NCBI RefSeq assembly: GCF_003308995.1
Contig: NZ_QFFJ01000001.1
Coordinates: forward strand, 1-64,000
Length of the DNA: 64,000 bases
Direction: 5' to 3'
From: Chitinophaga flava
GTDB lineage: Bacteria; Bacteroidota; Bacteroidia; Chitinophagales; Chitinophagaceae
The notes below the pieces were generated by a model. The model was not told the origin of the DNA. It did not search any database and was given only the letters and a program-made list of their open reading frames with translations. Shown piece by piece: positions 56,117 to 64,000 of the stretch; within the stretch, counting starts at the first letter, position 1; each line of letters opens with the position of its first letter. The translations under genes were made by a program, and so were the position numbers.

Positions 56117-56761
56117 ATGCAACGATTAGTATCCTTGGTATTCATGGGAAGCGCCATCATACTGATGTCTTTAACCTCTCCTGCAACTGCTGGCAACAAA
56201 GAAAAAGCTGCCCGTGCTGTCACTACTAAAAAAGCTACTACCTTCCAGGTAGACAAAAACCAGAGCAAACTGAACTGGGTAGGCAAAAAATTAGCTGGTC
56301 AGCATAGCGGCACTATCAACGTAGCCGATGGTAAACTGGACGTTGAAAACAACGTACTGAAAGGCGGTAGCTTCAGCCTCGACACCCGCAGCATCGCTGT
56401 TACCGACATCAAAGATGCCGATGGTAACGCCAAACTGCTGGGTCACCTGAAAAGCGAAGACTTTTTTGGTGTAGAGAAATTCCCAACTGCCAGTTTTGTG
56501 ATCACCAAAGTAACACCTAAAGGCGCTGGTAAATACGATATCACCGGCAACCTGACTATCAAAGGTATTACCAACCCGATCACTTTCCCGGCTACAGTAG
56601 CTGTTGCAGGTAACAAACTGACAGCCAAAGCGGATCTGAAGGTAGACCGTACCAAATACAACATCAAATACGGTTCTAAAAGCTTCTTTGAGGGTATTGG
56701 TGATAAAGCCATCTATGATGATTTCGATCTCACAGTGGAGTTAGTAGCCAACGCTCAATAA
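56117..56761 (+). CDS. YceI family periplasmic protein
   Basis: 214 residues. A signal peptide (MQRLVSLVFMGSAIILMSLTSPATA) precedes the YceI lipocalin-like barrel: FQVDKNQSKLNWVGKKLAGQHSGTI, LKGGSFSLDTRSIAV, HLKSEDFFGVEKFPTASFVITKV, LTIKGITNPITFPATV. The family binds isoprenoid-like lipids (TT1927b binds polyisoprenoid) and is often linked to stress or quinone-related processes. Codon use looks strongly biased and the gene may be well expressed. It is monocistronic, followed by a hairpin at 56802-56831. Confidence 0.93.
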   Translation: MQRLVSLVFMGSAIILMSLTSPATAGNKEKAARAVTTKKATTFQVDKNQSKLNWVGKKLAGQHSGTINVADGKLDVENNVLKGGSFSLDTRSIAVTDIKDADGNAKLLGHLKSEDFFGVEKFPTASFVITKVTPKGAGKYDITGNLTIKGITNPITFPATVAVAGNKLTAKADLKVDRTKYNIKYGSKSFFEGIGDKAIYDDFDLTVELVANAQ

Positions 56762-56801
56762 ACTAAACCATCCATTCTCTGCTTACCCCGATTAGTTCCT
56801 G

Positions 56802-56831
56802 GGGAGAACAGGTAACATCGCCTGTTCTCCC
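56802..56831. terminator. Hairpin after the YceI gene
   Basis: A perfect 11-bp stem (GGGAGAACAGG with CCTGTTCTCCC) and 8-nt loop lie 40 nt past the stop. There is no T-run; it is probably a terminator. Confidence 0.55.
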
Positions 56832-56951
56832 GGGAATGACAACCAAATCTCTCCCACCAGCCCTTTTCTGCTTTTTTATTTAACTGTTTGATGATCGGAG
56901 GCGTAGCTACATGTTACGTTACAGCCCTTCTTTTCTCTTAAAATAATTTCG

Positions 56952-57908
56952 ATGCCCCCTAAAAAAATGATATTCATTTTATTGGGCGTACTATGTCTGT
57001 ACGCCATCCTGGCCGGTTTCCGGACAGGCAACAGCGATCCGCCCACAAAGGCACAACTGGGAGAAAAACTCTTCTTTGAACCCTTACTATCAAAAGATCT
57101 GAGTATTAGTTGTGCTTCCTGCCACCAGCCTAGTCACGGCTTTGCGGATACTGCTGCCTTCAGTCTGGGTATTCATCATACACCAACCAAAAGGAATACA
57201 CCTGGTATCACCAACCTATCCGGACGCCCCAGCTATTTCTGGGACGGTCGTGCACCAACACTGGAGGCACAGGCACTGCAGCCCATTATCAACCCAGATG
57301 AAATGGGACTACCCATCGAAGAAGCAGTACAGCGGCTCAATGCCAACGACAGCTACCGGCATCTATTCGAACAGGTATTTAACGGACCAGCCACCGCCAC
57401 CAATATCACCCAGGCCCTGGCTGCTTACGAAAAAACACTGGAAACAGCCGACAGCCCATACGACCGTTATATCGCCGGCGATGAAAACGCACTAACGGCT
57501 ACGGCTAAACGTGGAAGATTATTATTTATCGGAAAAGCCAACTGCAACAACTGTCATTCCGGGGAAGACTTTACCGCCGACCGGTTTAAAAACATCGGTC
57601 TGTATAACGGTACCACACTCCCCGACCCTGGCCGCTATGAAGCCACCAAAGACAGCACCCACAAAGGATTTTTTAAAGTTCCCGGCCTGCGTAATGTAGC
57701 GGTTACCGCTCCCTACATGCATAATGGCATGTTTAAAACTCTCCGGGAAGTGATTGTCTATTACAACAACCCCAACATTGTCGTACCCGATGGTATTGGC
57801 AGGGACCTCTCCCTGAACAAACCACTCAATCTGAGCGAACAGGAGATACAGGACCTGGAAGCCTTCCTGGTAGCCCTGACAGATGACCGTTTTGCTCAAC
57901 GACCTTAA
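56952..57908 (+). CDS. Di-haem cytochrome c peroxidase (CcpA/MauG family)
   Basis: 318 residues. A single N-terminal membrane helix (MIFILLGVLCLYAILAGF) anchors or exports it. Two c-type haem motifs are visible: CASCH (about residue 55) with HGFAD, and CNNCH (about 200). The distal part carries APYMHNGMFKTLREVIVYYNNP, typical of the second haem domain. The enzyme reduces peroxide or, in MauG-like members, oxidises protein residues. It precedes a TonB-dependent receptor by 18 nt, an arrangement frequent in Bacteroidota and probably linked to metal uptake or redox use. Length is normal for the family. Confidence 0.94.
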   Translation: MPPKKMIFILLGVLCLYAILAGFRTGNSDPPTKAQLGEKLFFEPLLSKDLSISCASCHQPSHGFADTAAFSLGIHHTPTKRNTPGITNLSGRPSYFWDGRAPTLEAQALQPIINPDEMGLPIEEAVQRLNANDSYRHLFEQVFNGPATATNITQALAAYEKTLETADSPYDRYIAGDENALTATAKRGRLLFIGKANCNNCHSGEDFTADRFKNIGLYNGTTLPDPGRYEATKDSTHKGFFKVPGLRNVAVTAPYMHNGMFKTLREVIVYYNNPNIVVPDGIGRDLSLNKPLNLSEQEIQDLEAFLVALTDDRFAQRP

Positions 57909-57926
57909 CCAACAACCAACCAGCGC

Positions 57927-60476
57927 ATGAAAAAATTTATATTCACTGTCACCACACCCTTGCTGTTTTCCGGCTTGTCGGCGCAGATCAGGCATCTCAC
58001 CGACACTACCAAACAACTGGGAGAAATACAAATAGTTGGCTCCCGGAGTGCCGACCGTACCAAACTCAATTCACCGGTACCGGTAGATATCATCGATATA
58101 AAGTCGTTGCAACAGACCGCCCCGCAAACCAGTATTACGCAGCTGCTGCAGTATATTGCTCCTTCCTTTCACTCCATCAACGGCAGTAATGCCGGTGATG
58201 CCGGTTCTGCACTGAACCTGGCCCAGCTCAGAGGCCTTGGCGTAGACCAGCTGCTGGTGCTGGTCAATGGCAAACGACGCCACAAGAGTGCAAACGTCAA
58301 CTGGGGTGGTCTGGGCAACGGCGCTACCGGTTATGATCTCAACGCCATCCCTGTCAGCGCCATAGACCGCATAGAAATACTCCGTGATGGCGCGGCAGCC
58401 CAATACGGTTCCGACGCCATCGCCGGTGTTATCAACATCGTACTAAAAAAACAGACTGACCATATCCTCGTGAACACTACCGCCACCACACGACGTAGGG
58501 GCGACGGCGTTAGTACCCGCACCGGCGTCAACTACGGTACCAGAATAGGACAACAAGGTGGTTACCTCAACGTAAGCGCCGAATTCGCTACCCAGGCCAT
58601 CGCGCTGCAACCCGGCCGCGATGATGCCGGCCTGTACAACGGTCCCGTTTATGGCGGCGGCGCCAACACCAGAGACTATGATGCCATCTATACCAAAGAT
58701 ATCGACGACGCTATCCTGAAAAGCCGGGGCATAGACCGCCATTTCTTCGACCAGCGCGGCGCCGGCGCCAACAAAGCCAAAGATGCACTACTCTTTTTTA
58801 ATACAGCCATTCCCGTAAAAGAACAAGTAGAAGTATACGCTTTCGGAGGCATCAGCCGCCGCACTTCCCAGTTCACAGCCGTATACCGCCTACCCGGATG
58901 GACAGAACGCAACAACACCACACTCTATCCCGATGGTTTCCTGCCCGCCATGGACAATGGTATCACCGATAAGTCGCTGGCCATCGGCATAAAAGGAAAA
59001 GTGAATCAATGGAACATCGATCTGTCTAATGTATATGGCAAAAATGATTTCAGCAATATCATCAGCAATTCACTCAATGCCAGTCTGGGCGCCAAAAGCC
59101 CTACCACCTTTAACGCCGGCAGCTACAACGGCTCGCAGAACACCGCCAGCCTCGATATCAGCCGTCACTTTGCAGGTGTATTACACGGCCTCAATATAGC
59201 CTTTGGTGCACAGTACCGCACGGAAACCTATCAGATCATCGCCGGCGAAGAGGCCTCCTATATCAAAGGAGATCTGCAAACTATCTACCGGATTGATACC
59301 AGCGTGGCAGGAGTCCCTTATCTCAGCAATGCCGGACTGCTGGCCCTCAACGGCCTCTCTCCCGGATCACAGATACATGCAGGCTTCCGGCCATCCAACG
59401 AAGTGAATGTAAGTCGTGCTATTGTGGCTGGCTATATAGATATAGAAGCTAAAATCACCGCACAATGGCTCGTATCTGCAGCACTAAGGGCCGAAAACTT
59501 CTCCGACTTCGGCAATGTAACAACCGGTAAAATAGCCACCCGATATAGTTTCGCACCCTGGTTCAACATAAGGGCCTCCGCCAACACCGGCTTCCGTGCG
59601 CCTGACCTCGCACAGTTTTATTACACAGAAACTTCCACCAGCTTCCAGCAAGGTCGCGCCATCGATCAGGTAACAGCCTCCAATAAAAGCGCAGCCACCC
59701 GTGCATTGGGCATCCCGTCTCTCACGCCCGAGCGCTCTACCGGATACACAGCAGGCATCACCTCACAACCCGTGCCCAACGCAGAACTGACAGCCGATGC
59801 CTATTATGTGAAAATCAATAATCGTGTAGGCAACACCGGTAACTTCTCTGCCAACGACAACAACCTCCCTCCCGATGTACGTGCCTTGCTGCTGCAAACC
59901 GGTACCACACAAGCGAAGTTTTTTTATAACGCTTTCAGCACCCGCACTACAGGGATAGAGTTCACCGGCAGCTATCGTTTCCCGCTGGCCCATGGCAGCC
60001 TGCAACTGCTGGCTGGCGGTAACTTCGTAAAAAATGAAGTCACTGGTATCAATACTCCCAAAGGACTGGAACAGTACAAGTATGTTATCTTCAGTGAAGC
60101 AGAAAGGGCCAGAGTCACCACCAATATTCCCAGCCAGAAAATTACACTACAGGGCGCCTGGAGCACCCCTGTATGGTCATTGCTGCTGCGCACCGTTTAC
60201 TTCGGACCAGTTACCACAGCGACTGCGCAGAATGCTAATTTTCCCAAACCAGACTACTATTTTCAGGAGCTGAAACCCATACTGGTAACAGACTTCTCTG
60301 CCGGATATTTCTTCAATCCTAAAATACAACTGACAATAGGTGTCAACAATGTTTTCAATACACTGGGCGACTACACCGACCCTGCCATCTCCGGCCTCCG
60401 TAACCCTACCATAGTAGGCATACAAAACGGCAGCGCAGGCATACAGCCTTTCATCAGGCTCTATGGCAAATTCTGA
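57927..60476 (+). CDS. TonB-dependent outer-membrane receptor (siderophore/iron type)
   Basis: 849 residues. A signal peptide ends near SGLSAQ. A plug follows directly without STN or CNA-B domains: GEIQIVGSRSADRTKLNSPVPVDII, LAQLRGLGVDQLLVLVNGKRRH, IEILRDGAAAQYGSDAIAGVINIVLKK. The C-terminal barrel shows NIRASANTGFRAPDLAQFYY and ends in FIRLYGKF with a terminal Phe. It differs from the SusC type and resembles iron-complex receptors. It sits 18 nt after the peroxidase gene and 23 nt before a DUF4397 lipoprotein gene, so the three form one unit. The substrate is unknown; ferric complex or cobalamin uptake is a guess. Confidence 0.93.
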   Translation: MKKFIFTVTTPLLFSGLSAQIRHLTDTTKQLGEIQIVGSRSADRTKLNSPVPVDIIDIKSLQQTAPQTSITQLLQYIAPSFHSINGSNAGDAGSALNLAQLRGLGVDQLLVLVNGKRRHKSANVNWGGLGNGATGYDLNAIPVSAIDRIEILRDGAAAQYGSDAIAGVINIVLKKQTDHILVNTTATTRRRGDGVSTRTGVNYGTRIGQQGGYLNVSAEFATQAIALQPGRDDAGLYNGPVYGGGANTRDYDAIYTKDIDDAILKSRGIDRHFFDQRGAGANKAKDALLFFNTAIPVKEQVEVYAFGGISRRTSQFTAVYRLPGWTERNNTTLYPDGFLPAMDNGITDKSLAIGIKGKVNQWNIDLSNVYGKNDFSNIISNSLNASLGAKSPTTFNAGSYNGSQNTASLDISRHFAGVLHGLNIAFGAQYRTETYQIIAGEEASYIKGDLQTIYRIDTSVAGVPYLSNAGLLALNGLSPGSQIHAGFRPSNEVNVSRAIVAGYIDIEAKITAQWLVSAALRAENFSDFGNVTTGKIATRYSFAPWFNIRASANTGFRAPDLAQFYYTETSTSFQQGRAIDQVTASNKSAATRALGIPSLTPERSTGYTAGITSQPVPNAELTADAYYVKINNRVGNTGNFSANDNNLPPDVRALLLQTGTTQAKFFYNAFSTRTTGIEFTGSYRFPLAHGSLQLLAGGNFVKNEVTGINTPKGLEQYKYVIFSEAERARVTTNIPSQKITLQGAWSTPVWSLLLRTVYFGPVTTATAQNANFPKPDYYFQELKPILVTDFSAGYFFNPKIQLTIGVNNVFNTLGDYTDPAISGLRNPTIVGIQNGSAGIQPFIRLYGKF

Positions 60477-60499
60477 TCATCTACCTAAAAACAGTACAC

Positions 60500-61270
60500 A
60501 TGAAACCGTATCTACCCATCCTGCTAATACTGGCCCTGAGTGCCTGCTCCAAAAGCGATTATCTCGACATCAACGGAACAGACAGGCCTCCCCTCAACGC
60601 TTACATCAGTTTTGTCAATGCCCGTACCGTACCCACCGGCATTCAGTTCTGGACATTCACCCGGCAAATCACTACCACGGCGGTCGGCATCAACCAGGCC
60701 TCTCCCTATCTGCCCACCCCCTATGGTAACGTACAGATCAACTTCACCGAAGGCAACGGCACCAGTTACAAAGCCTCCCGGCAGTTTGGTAACAGTGCCG
60801 CCTATACGGAAACAGGTGGGCCCAACGGGCCTATTCCGGATTATTATCATACCGTATTTGCGGCCGCCCGAAAATATGACCGCAGCAAGGATACCCTGGT
60901 ACTTTTTTATGATGATCTGCGCAGCGCGCCGGCAGGTAAAGCCAAACTGCGCTTTGTACATTTCGCCTGGGGCATAGGTGATGTACAGGTAAAACTGCGT
61001 CAGCATAACAACGAAGTCGTATTGTTTCAAAAAGTGGGTTATGCGAGCGCCGGCGGGAGCAATCCTACCGGCGCCGCTTATGAAATCGGCCCGTTTACTA
61101 ACGTTGACGCGGGTACGATTTCACTAACCGTAAGTGCCAACGGACAAACAATTGATATTCCAGCTTTGTCGGGGCTACAACTGGAAGCGGGGAAAGCCTA
61201 TACGGTATTGTTTCATGGAGCGCTGAATGAAAAAGATATTCCCGGCGCGAGCCTGATATCGCATCAATAA
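60500..61270 (+). CDS. DUF4397 domain-containing lipoprotein
   Basis: 256 residues with lipobox LSAC (MKPYLPILLILALSAC). Two repeats of a DUF4397-like beta domain are visible: one from AYISFVNARTVPTGIQFW, another from AKLRFVHFAWGIGDVQVKL to LQLEAGKAYTVLFHGAL. Such lipoproteins are common in Bacteroidota and their function is not established. It lies last in the peroxidase/receptor unit and ends only 6 nt from a convergent gene, leaving no room for a separate terminator. Confidence 0.87.
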   Translation: MKPYLPILLILALSACSKSDYLDINGTDRPPLNAYISFVNARTVPTGIQFWTFTRQITTTAVGINQASPYLPTPYGNVQINFTEGNGTSYKASRQFGNSAAYTETGGPNGPIPDYYHTVFAAARKYDRSKDTLVLFYDDLRSAPAGKAKLRFVHFAWGIGDVQVKLRQHNNEVVLFQKVGYASAGGSNPTGAAYEIGPFTNVDAGTISLTVSANGQTIDIPALSGLQLEAGKAYTVLFHGALNEKDIPGASLISHQ

Positions 61271-61276
61271 CGATGG

Positions 61277-61849
61277 TTATGGCATGATCTGTTTCATCAG
61301 GGCTGCATTGTCCCAGAAGAGCGTTTCCGCAATCATCTTACCGTCCTTCCACTCTCCTACGGTACACATCTGCAGTTTGAATTTTTTGCCGGTAGGCGGA
61401 ATGGATTTACCGCCGCTGCCAGGCATTGGTTGAGAGAAAGTGCCTTCCATCACTCCCACTACGCAGGTGTATTTACCACTGCCAAATTTAATGGGATGGC
61501 TTACGATGCGGGTATCAGGTGCAAACACAAACATGGGTTTCAGTTCGCTGATATGAGTGGGAATACCGGTGGTCTGATGTCCATCGGGATAGGTGACTAC
61601 AATGTTGCTGGCATGGCTGAGCTGGAGGCTGTCCCATTGCTGGTGGCTGTAAAAATCGAAATCCAGCGAGTCGAAACGGGTCAGGTAGGTGTTGATTTCT
61701 TGCTGGTTTTGCTCAAACTGGTTCAGTTTGGCCTGGAGGGAATCAGCTTTGGCTTTCCAGTCGCCGCTATTATTGATGGGGTTTGAACAGGAGGCATACA
61801 TAAGGAGCGCCAGGGCGCTCATGCCTAAAATGAAAGTGAACTTTTTCAT
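61277..61849 (-). CDS. SnoaL-like / NTF2-fold lipoprotein
   Basis: 190 residues. MKKFTFILGMSALALLMYASC gives a lipobox (YASC), followed by a short coiled coil (KAKADSLQAKLNQFEQNQQEI). An NTF2-like SnoaL domain follows, with YPDGHQTTGIPTHISELKPMFVFAPD, GVMEGTF and FKLQMCTVGEWKDGKMIAETLFWDNAALMKQI, the last part typical of the ester cyclase family. It is periplasmic and lipid-anchored. The reaction or ligand is unknown. It is convergent with the DUF4397 gene and may be transcribed alone. Confidence 0.88.
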   Translation of the reverse strand: MKKFTFILGMSALALLMYASCSNPINNSGDWKAKADSLQAKLNQFEQNQQEINTYLTRFDSLDFDFYSHQQWDSLQLSHASNIVVTYPDGHQTTGIPTHISELKPMFVFAPDTRIVSHPIKFGSGKYTCVVGVMEGTFSQPMPGSGGKSIPPTGKKFKLQMCTVGEWKDGKMIAETLFWDNAALMKQIMP

Positions 61850-61919
61850 GGTCTGATAGCTTTGAGTGATTAGACTTACACTACAGCCGGGACCAGGAAA
61901 AAGTTCACCTTTTAATATC

Positions 61920-63803
61920 TTAGAACTTTACGCTGCCGCCCAGTGTCAGCCATCTGCCGGGCATCGGCACGGCGCCGGCTTCCACATAGGTCACGTCCAG
62001 CAGGTTGTTGGCATCCACATATAACTGATAACGTTTCTGCTGATAAGCAATACGGGCATCTACCACCGTATAGTCTTTATAGTTAATACGCATATTATAA
62101 CGTGCCGATGCAGATACCATAAAATGATGCAGCAACGCCGCTCTCACATTGGCCGTCACCTGATGACGCAGACTTTCTATCACGTAGCGTGATATCTTTT
62201 TATTGTTATCATCTCCTTGAAAGGAAGGCGACAGGTAGTTGTAGCCCGCATTGGCAGCAAAGCTGTTGAACACACCAGACGCAAAGGTCGTAGTATATCC
62301 TGTCTGCAAAGTAAACCCTTTGGTATCTGCACGCTGGAAGTTTTGCGGCTGCCAGGGCTGTGGCAGACTATCTTTTACGTAGTCGATAAAGTCAGATATC
62401 TGGCGGTAAAACACACTACCGGAATAGGAGAATTTGCCACTGTATTTACGCAGACCAGCTTCCATATAGGTTGCTTTCTCTGCTCCCAGCTGGGCATTAC
62501 CGAGGATAGCCGGGCTTTTGTAATACAGATCGGTGTAAGTAGGCAGTCGTTGAGCCGTACCCACATTAGCATACAGCTTCAGGTCTGATGTGATGTTATA
62601 TCCTACGTCAGCACCGGGGAAAAACTGCCATCCATAAGCAGAGTTATAGTTTAGGTAACCACCCACAGTGAAGTTGAAGCGTCTGTCTGTTTTGCTTTTA
62701 AACTCGCCGTAGATGCCCAGGTTAGTACGTTCATGAATGCCCAGGTTATTACTGTTGATCGCTTCATAACGGGCTTCTGCGCCTGCTCCAAAAGAACCGA
62801 TGCCGGTTTCGAAACGGTTGTTCAGCTCTACGTCTACAATATTGTTGTCGTGCAGATTAGCACCGCCTTTATTCTGTTTTACATACAGATACTGGTCTTC
62901 TGTAAAGCGGTAGCTTACCCTTGGGGTCATCTCCCAGCCTTTGCGGACCTGGATCTTGTCACTAACGGCCGCGAGAAAGGTTTTTACGTTTTCTTCCGAT
63001 TCCTTGTCACCAGGTGCTGCATAGAAGCCGTTGGCACCATAGCTGTTTTTCACAAAACCTGCCAGCGTCTGCACCTGATGGGCAGCTGATAACTGGAAAC
63101 TGCCCTGATAAAGAGCGCGGTAGTTGTCATAGGCAGTATTGTAACGGTAGCCATTGCCACTGTTGGCACTCAGCGACAGAGACTGTGCGCTGGAACCGGA
63201 TACCAGAGAACCCGTGGCGCCGACACCATAGCCGTTATACAATTTGTTACTTTCATCTTTTTTGAAGCTGCTGCCTACATTGGCATTGATCACCGCACCG
63301 GTTTCCTTTGCCTGGCGGGTGATAATGTTGATGGCACCGTTGAGCGCATTGATACCATACACTCTGGCAGCCGCACCACGCAGCACTTCTATATGATCCA
63401 CATCTGCCAGGGAGATCGGCAGGTTCATGATATTATGTCCTGTTTGCGGATCAGTGATTTTGATACCATTCAGCAGCACCAGTGTCTGGTCGAAGGTGCC
63501 ACCATCAATACCGATATCAGCCTGAATACCACCGGGGCCACGCTGACGTACGTCCAGGCCCGGTACAAAGGCCAGCACCTCATTGATGGAAGTCACCGCC
63601 ATCGCATCGATCTGTTTGCGGCTGATAATGGTAATATTGCGGTTAGCAGCCTTCAGCGGGCCTGCCAGCCTGTTCTCCTGCACAATCACCTCATCGAGGC
63701 TTTTGGAACTCATGGTGTCTGGGCGTTGTTGTGCGGCTACCTGGCCACCCATGCCCAACAGCAGGAACATCCATAATTTACGGTCTGCAATTGTTATGCG
63801 CAT
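61920..63803 (-). CDS. TonB-dependent outer-membrane receptor (BtuB/FepA-like)
   Basis: About 627 residues from ATG at 63803; an upstream TTG at 63824 would add 7 residues. The signal peptide runs to GGQVAAQQ. The TonB-box region and plug follow (SLDEVIVQENRLAG, INEVLAFVPGLDVRQRGPGGIQADIGIDGG, VLLNGIKITDPQTGHNIMNLPISLADVDHIEVLRGAAARVYGINALNGAINIITRQ), then a barrel ending in LTLGGSVKF. The IQADIGIDGGTFDQTLVLLNG pattern is seen in BtuB-like receptors. The substrate is unknown. The upstream region at the window edge carries REP-like repeats. Confidence 0.93.
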   Translation of the reverse strand: MRITIADRKLWMFLLLGMGGQVAAQQRPDTMSSKSLDEVIVQENRLAGPLKAANRNITIISRKQIDAMAVTSINEVLAFVPGLDVRQRGPGGIQADIGIDGGTFDQTLVLLNGIKITDPQTGHNIMNLPISLADVDHIEVLRGAAARVYGINALNGAINIITRQAKETGAVINANVGSSFKKDESNKLYNGYGVGATGSLVSGSSAQSLSLSANSGNGYRYNTAYDNYRALYQGSFQLSAAHQVQTLAGFVKNSYGANGFYAAPGDKESEENVKTFLAAVSDKIQVRKGWEMTPRVSYRFTEDQYLYVKQNKGGANLHDNNIVDVELNNRFETGIGSFGAGAEARYEAINSNNLGIHERTNLGIYGEFKSKTDRRFNFTVGGYLNYNSAYGWQFFPGADVGYNITSDLKLYANVGTAQRLPTYTDLYYKSPAILGNAQLGAEKATYMEAGLRKYSGKFSYSGSVFYRQISDFIDYVKDSLPQPWQPQNFQRADTKGFTLQTGYTTTFASGVFNSFAANAGYNYLSPSFQGDDNNKKISRYVIESLRHQVTANVRAALLHHFMVSASARYNMRINYKDYTVVDARIAYQQKRYQLYVDANNLLDVTYVEAGAVPMPGRWLTLGGSVKF

Positions 63804-63853
63804 CCTTTTGTTAAAATTGGTCAAAGCGGCGCAAAAGTACAGAATTTATCTTT

Positions 63854-64000
63854 CCCAGGGCTGAAGCCCTGGGCTAATTTAGAGATAACTGGTATATAGT
63901 GTCATCAACTGAAGCTCTGGGCTATATGCAGATAACTGGCATGCAGTGTCGTCAGCAGAGGCCCTGGGCCATAGTTTGCAGATAACTGACATGCAGTGTC
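63854..64000. repeat. REP-like imperfect tandem repeats
   Basis: About three units of 47-48 nt start at 63863, 63911 and 63958; the last is cut by the window edge. Each has a G(A)AGCCCTGGGCT-like start and a GATAACTGG/ACATGCAGTGTC-like end. The first is preceded by a perfect 9-bp inverted repeat (63854-63873: CCCAGGGCT, GA, AGCCCTGGG). Such CAGGGCT...AGCCCTG palindromes resemble dispersed repetitive extragenic elements in Bacteroidota. Confidence 0.8.

Noticed and set aside
1..64000. CRISPR array or toxin-antitoxin/defence island
   Set aside because: No regularly spaced direct repeats with unique spacers and no recognisable defence genes were found; the only tandem array is the REP-like repeat at the right edge.

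Overview
The window looks like a chromosomal segment of a Bacteroidota bacterium, most likely Chitinophagaceae (Chitinophaga-like). The signs are two SusC/SusD-type outer-membrane proteins with an ECF sigma/FecR pair, a protein with a type IX secretion C-terminal domain, several TlpA-like lipoprotein or periplasmic thioredoxins, TAnnTTTG promoter boxes, few Shine-Dalgarno sequences and a very large NRPS. Species assignment is inference; no rRNA is present.

Positions 1-28.3 kb (minus strand) hold a non-ribosomal peptide cluster, read right to left: a specialised NusG/UpxY-like antiterminator (28251-27751), a five-module NRPS of about 7268 residues (27533-5727), a TauD-type Fe(II)/2-oxoglutarate hydroxylase (5714-4656), and a second NRPS that runs off the left edge (4646-1). 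Substrate codes read by eye against GrsA give aromatic, D-Asp, D-Ser, D-aromatic, Gly (with a luciferase-like monooxygenase inserted in the A domain), then Asn. The hydroxylase sits directly before the Asn-coding module, which begins with a condensation-like domain lacking HHxxxDG.

Positions 28.3-34.5 kb are a scar region. It holds a decayed tyrosine recombinase, one intact T9SS-secreted protein, a 56-nt near-perfect palindrome, a decayed serine recombinase tail and tRNA-Leu(CAG) with its terminator.

Positions 34.5-47.5 kb (plus strand) hold ECF sigma, FecR anti-sigma, SusC, SusD and a lipoprotein ending at a strong terminator, followed by an S41 PDZ protease, two TlpA/DUF4369-type thioredoxins and an LEA2-like lipoprotein, closed by a bidirectional terminator. 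This suggests regulated uptake and processing of a peptide or other polymer.

Positions 47.6-54.4 kb (minus strand) hold an ABC-2 exporter pair, a LuxR-type response regulator, a histidine kinase, a polytopic membrane protein, an unknown protein and a B12-binding radical SAM enzyme. Positions 54.4-61.3 kb (plus strand) hold a thioredoxin-like protein, a YceI protein, a di-haem cytochrome c peroxidase, a TonB-dependent receptor and a DUF4397 lipoprotein. Positions 61.3-64 kb (minus strand) hold a SnoaL-like lipoprotein, a second TonB-dependent receptor and REP-like tandem repeats at the right edge.
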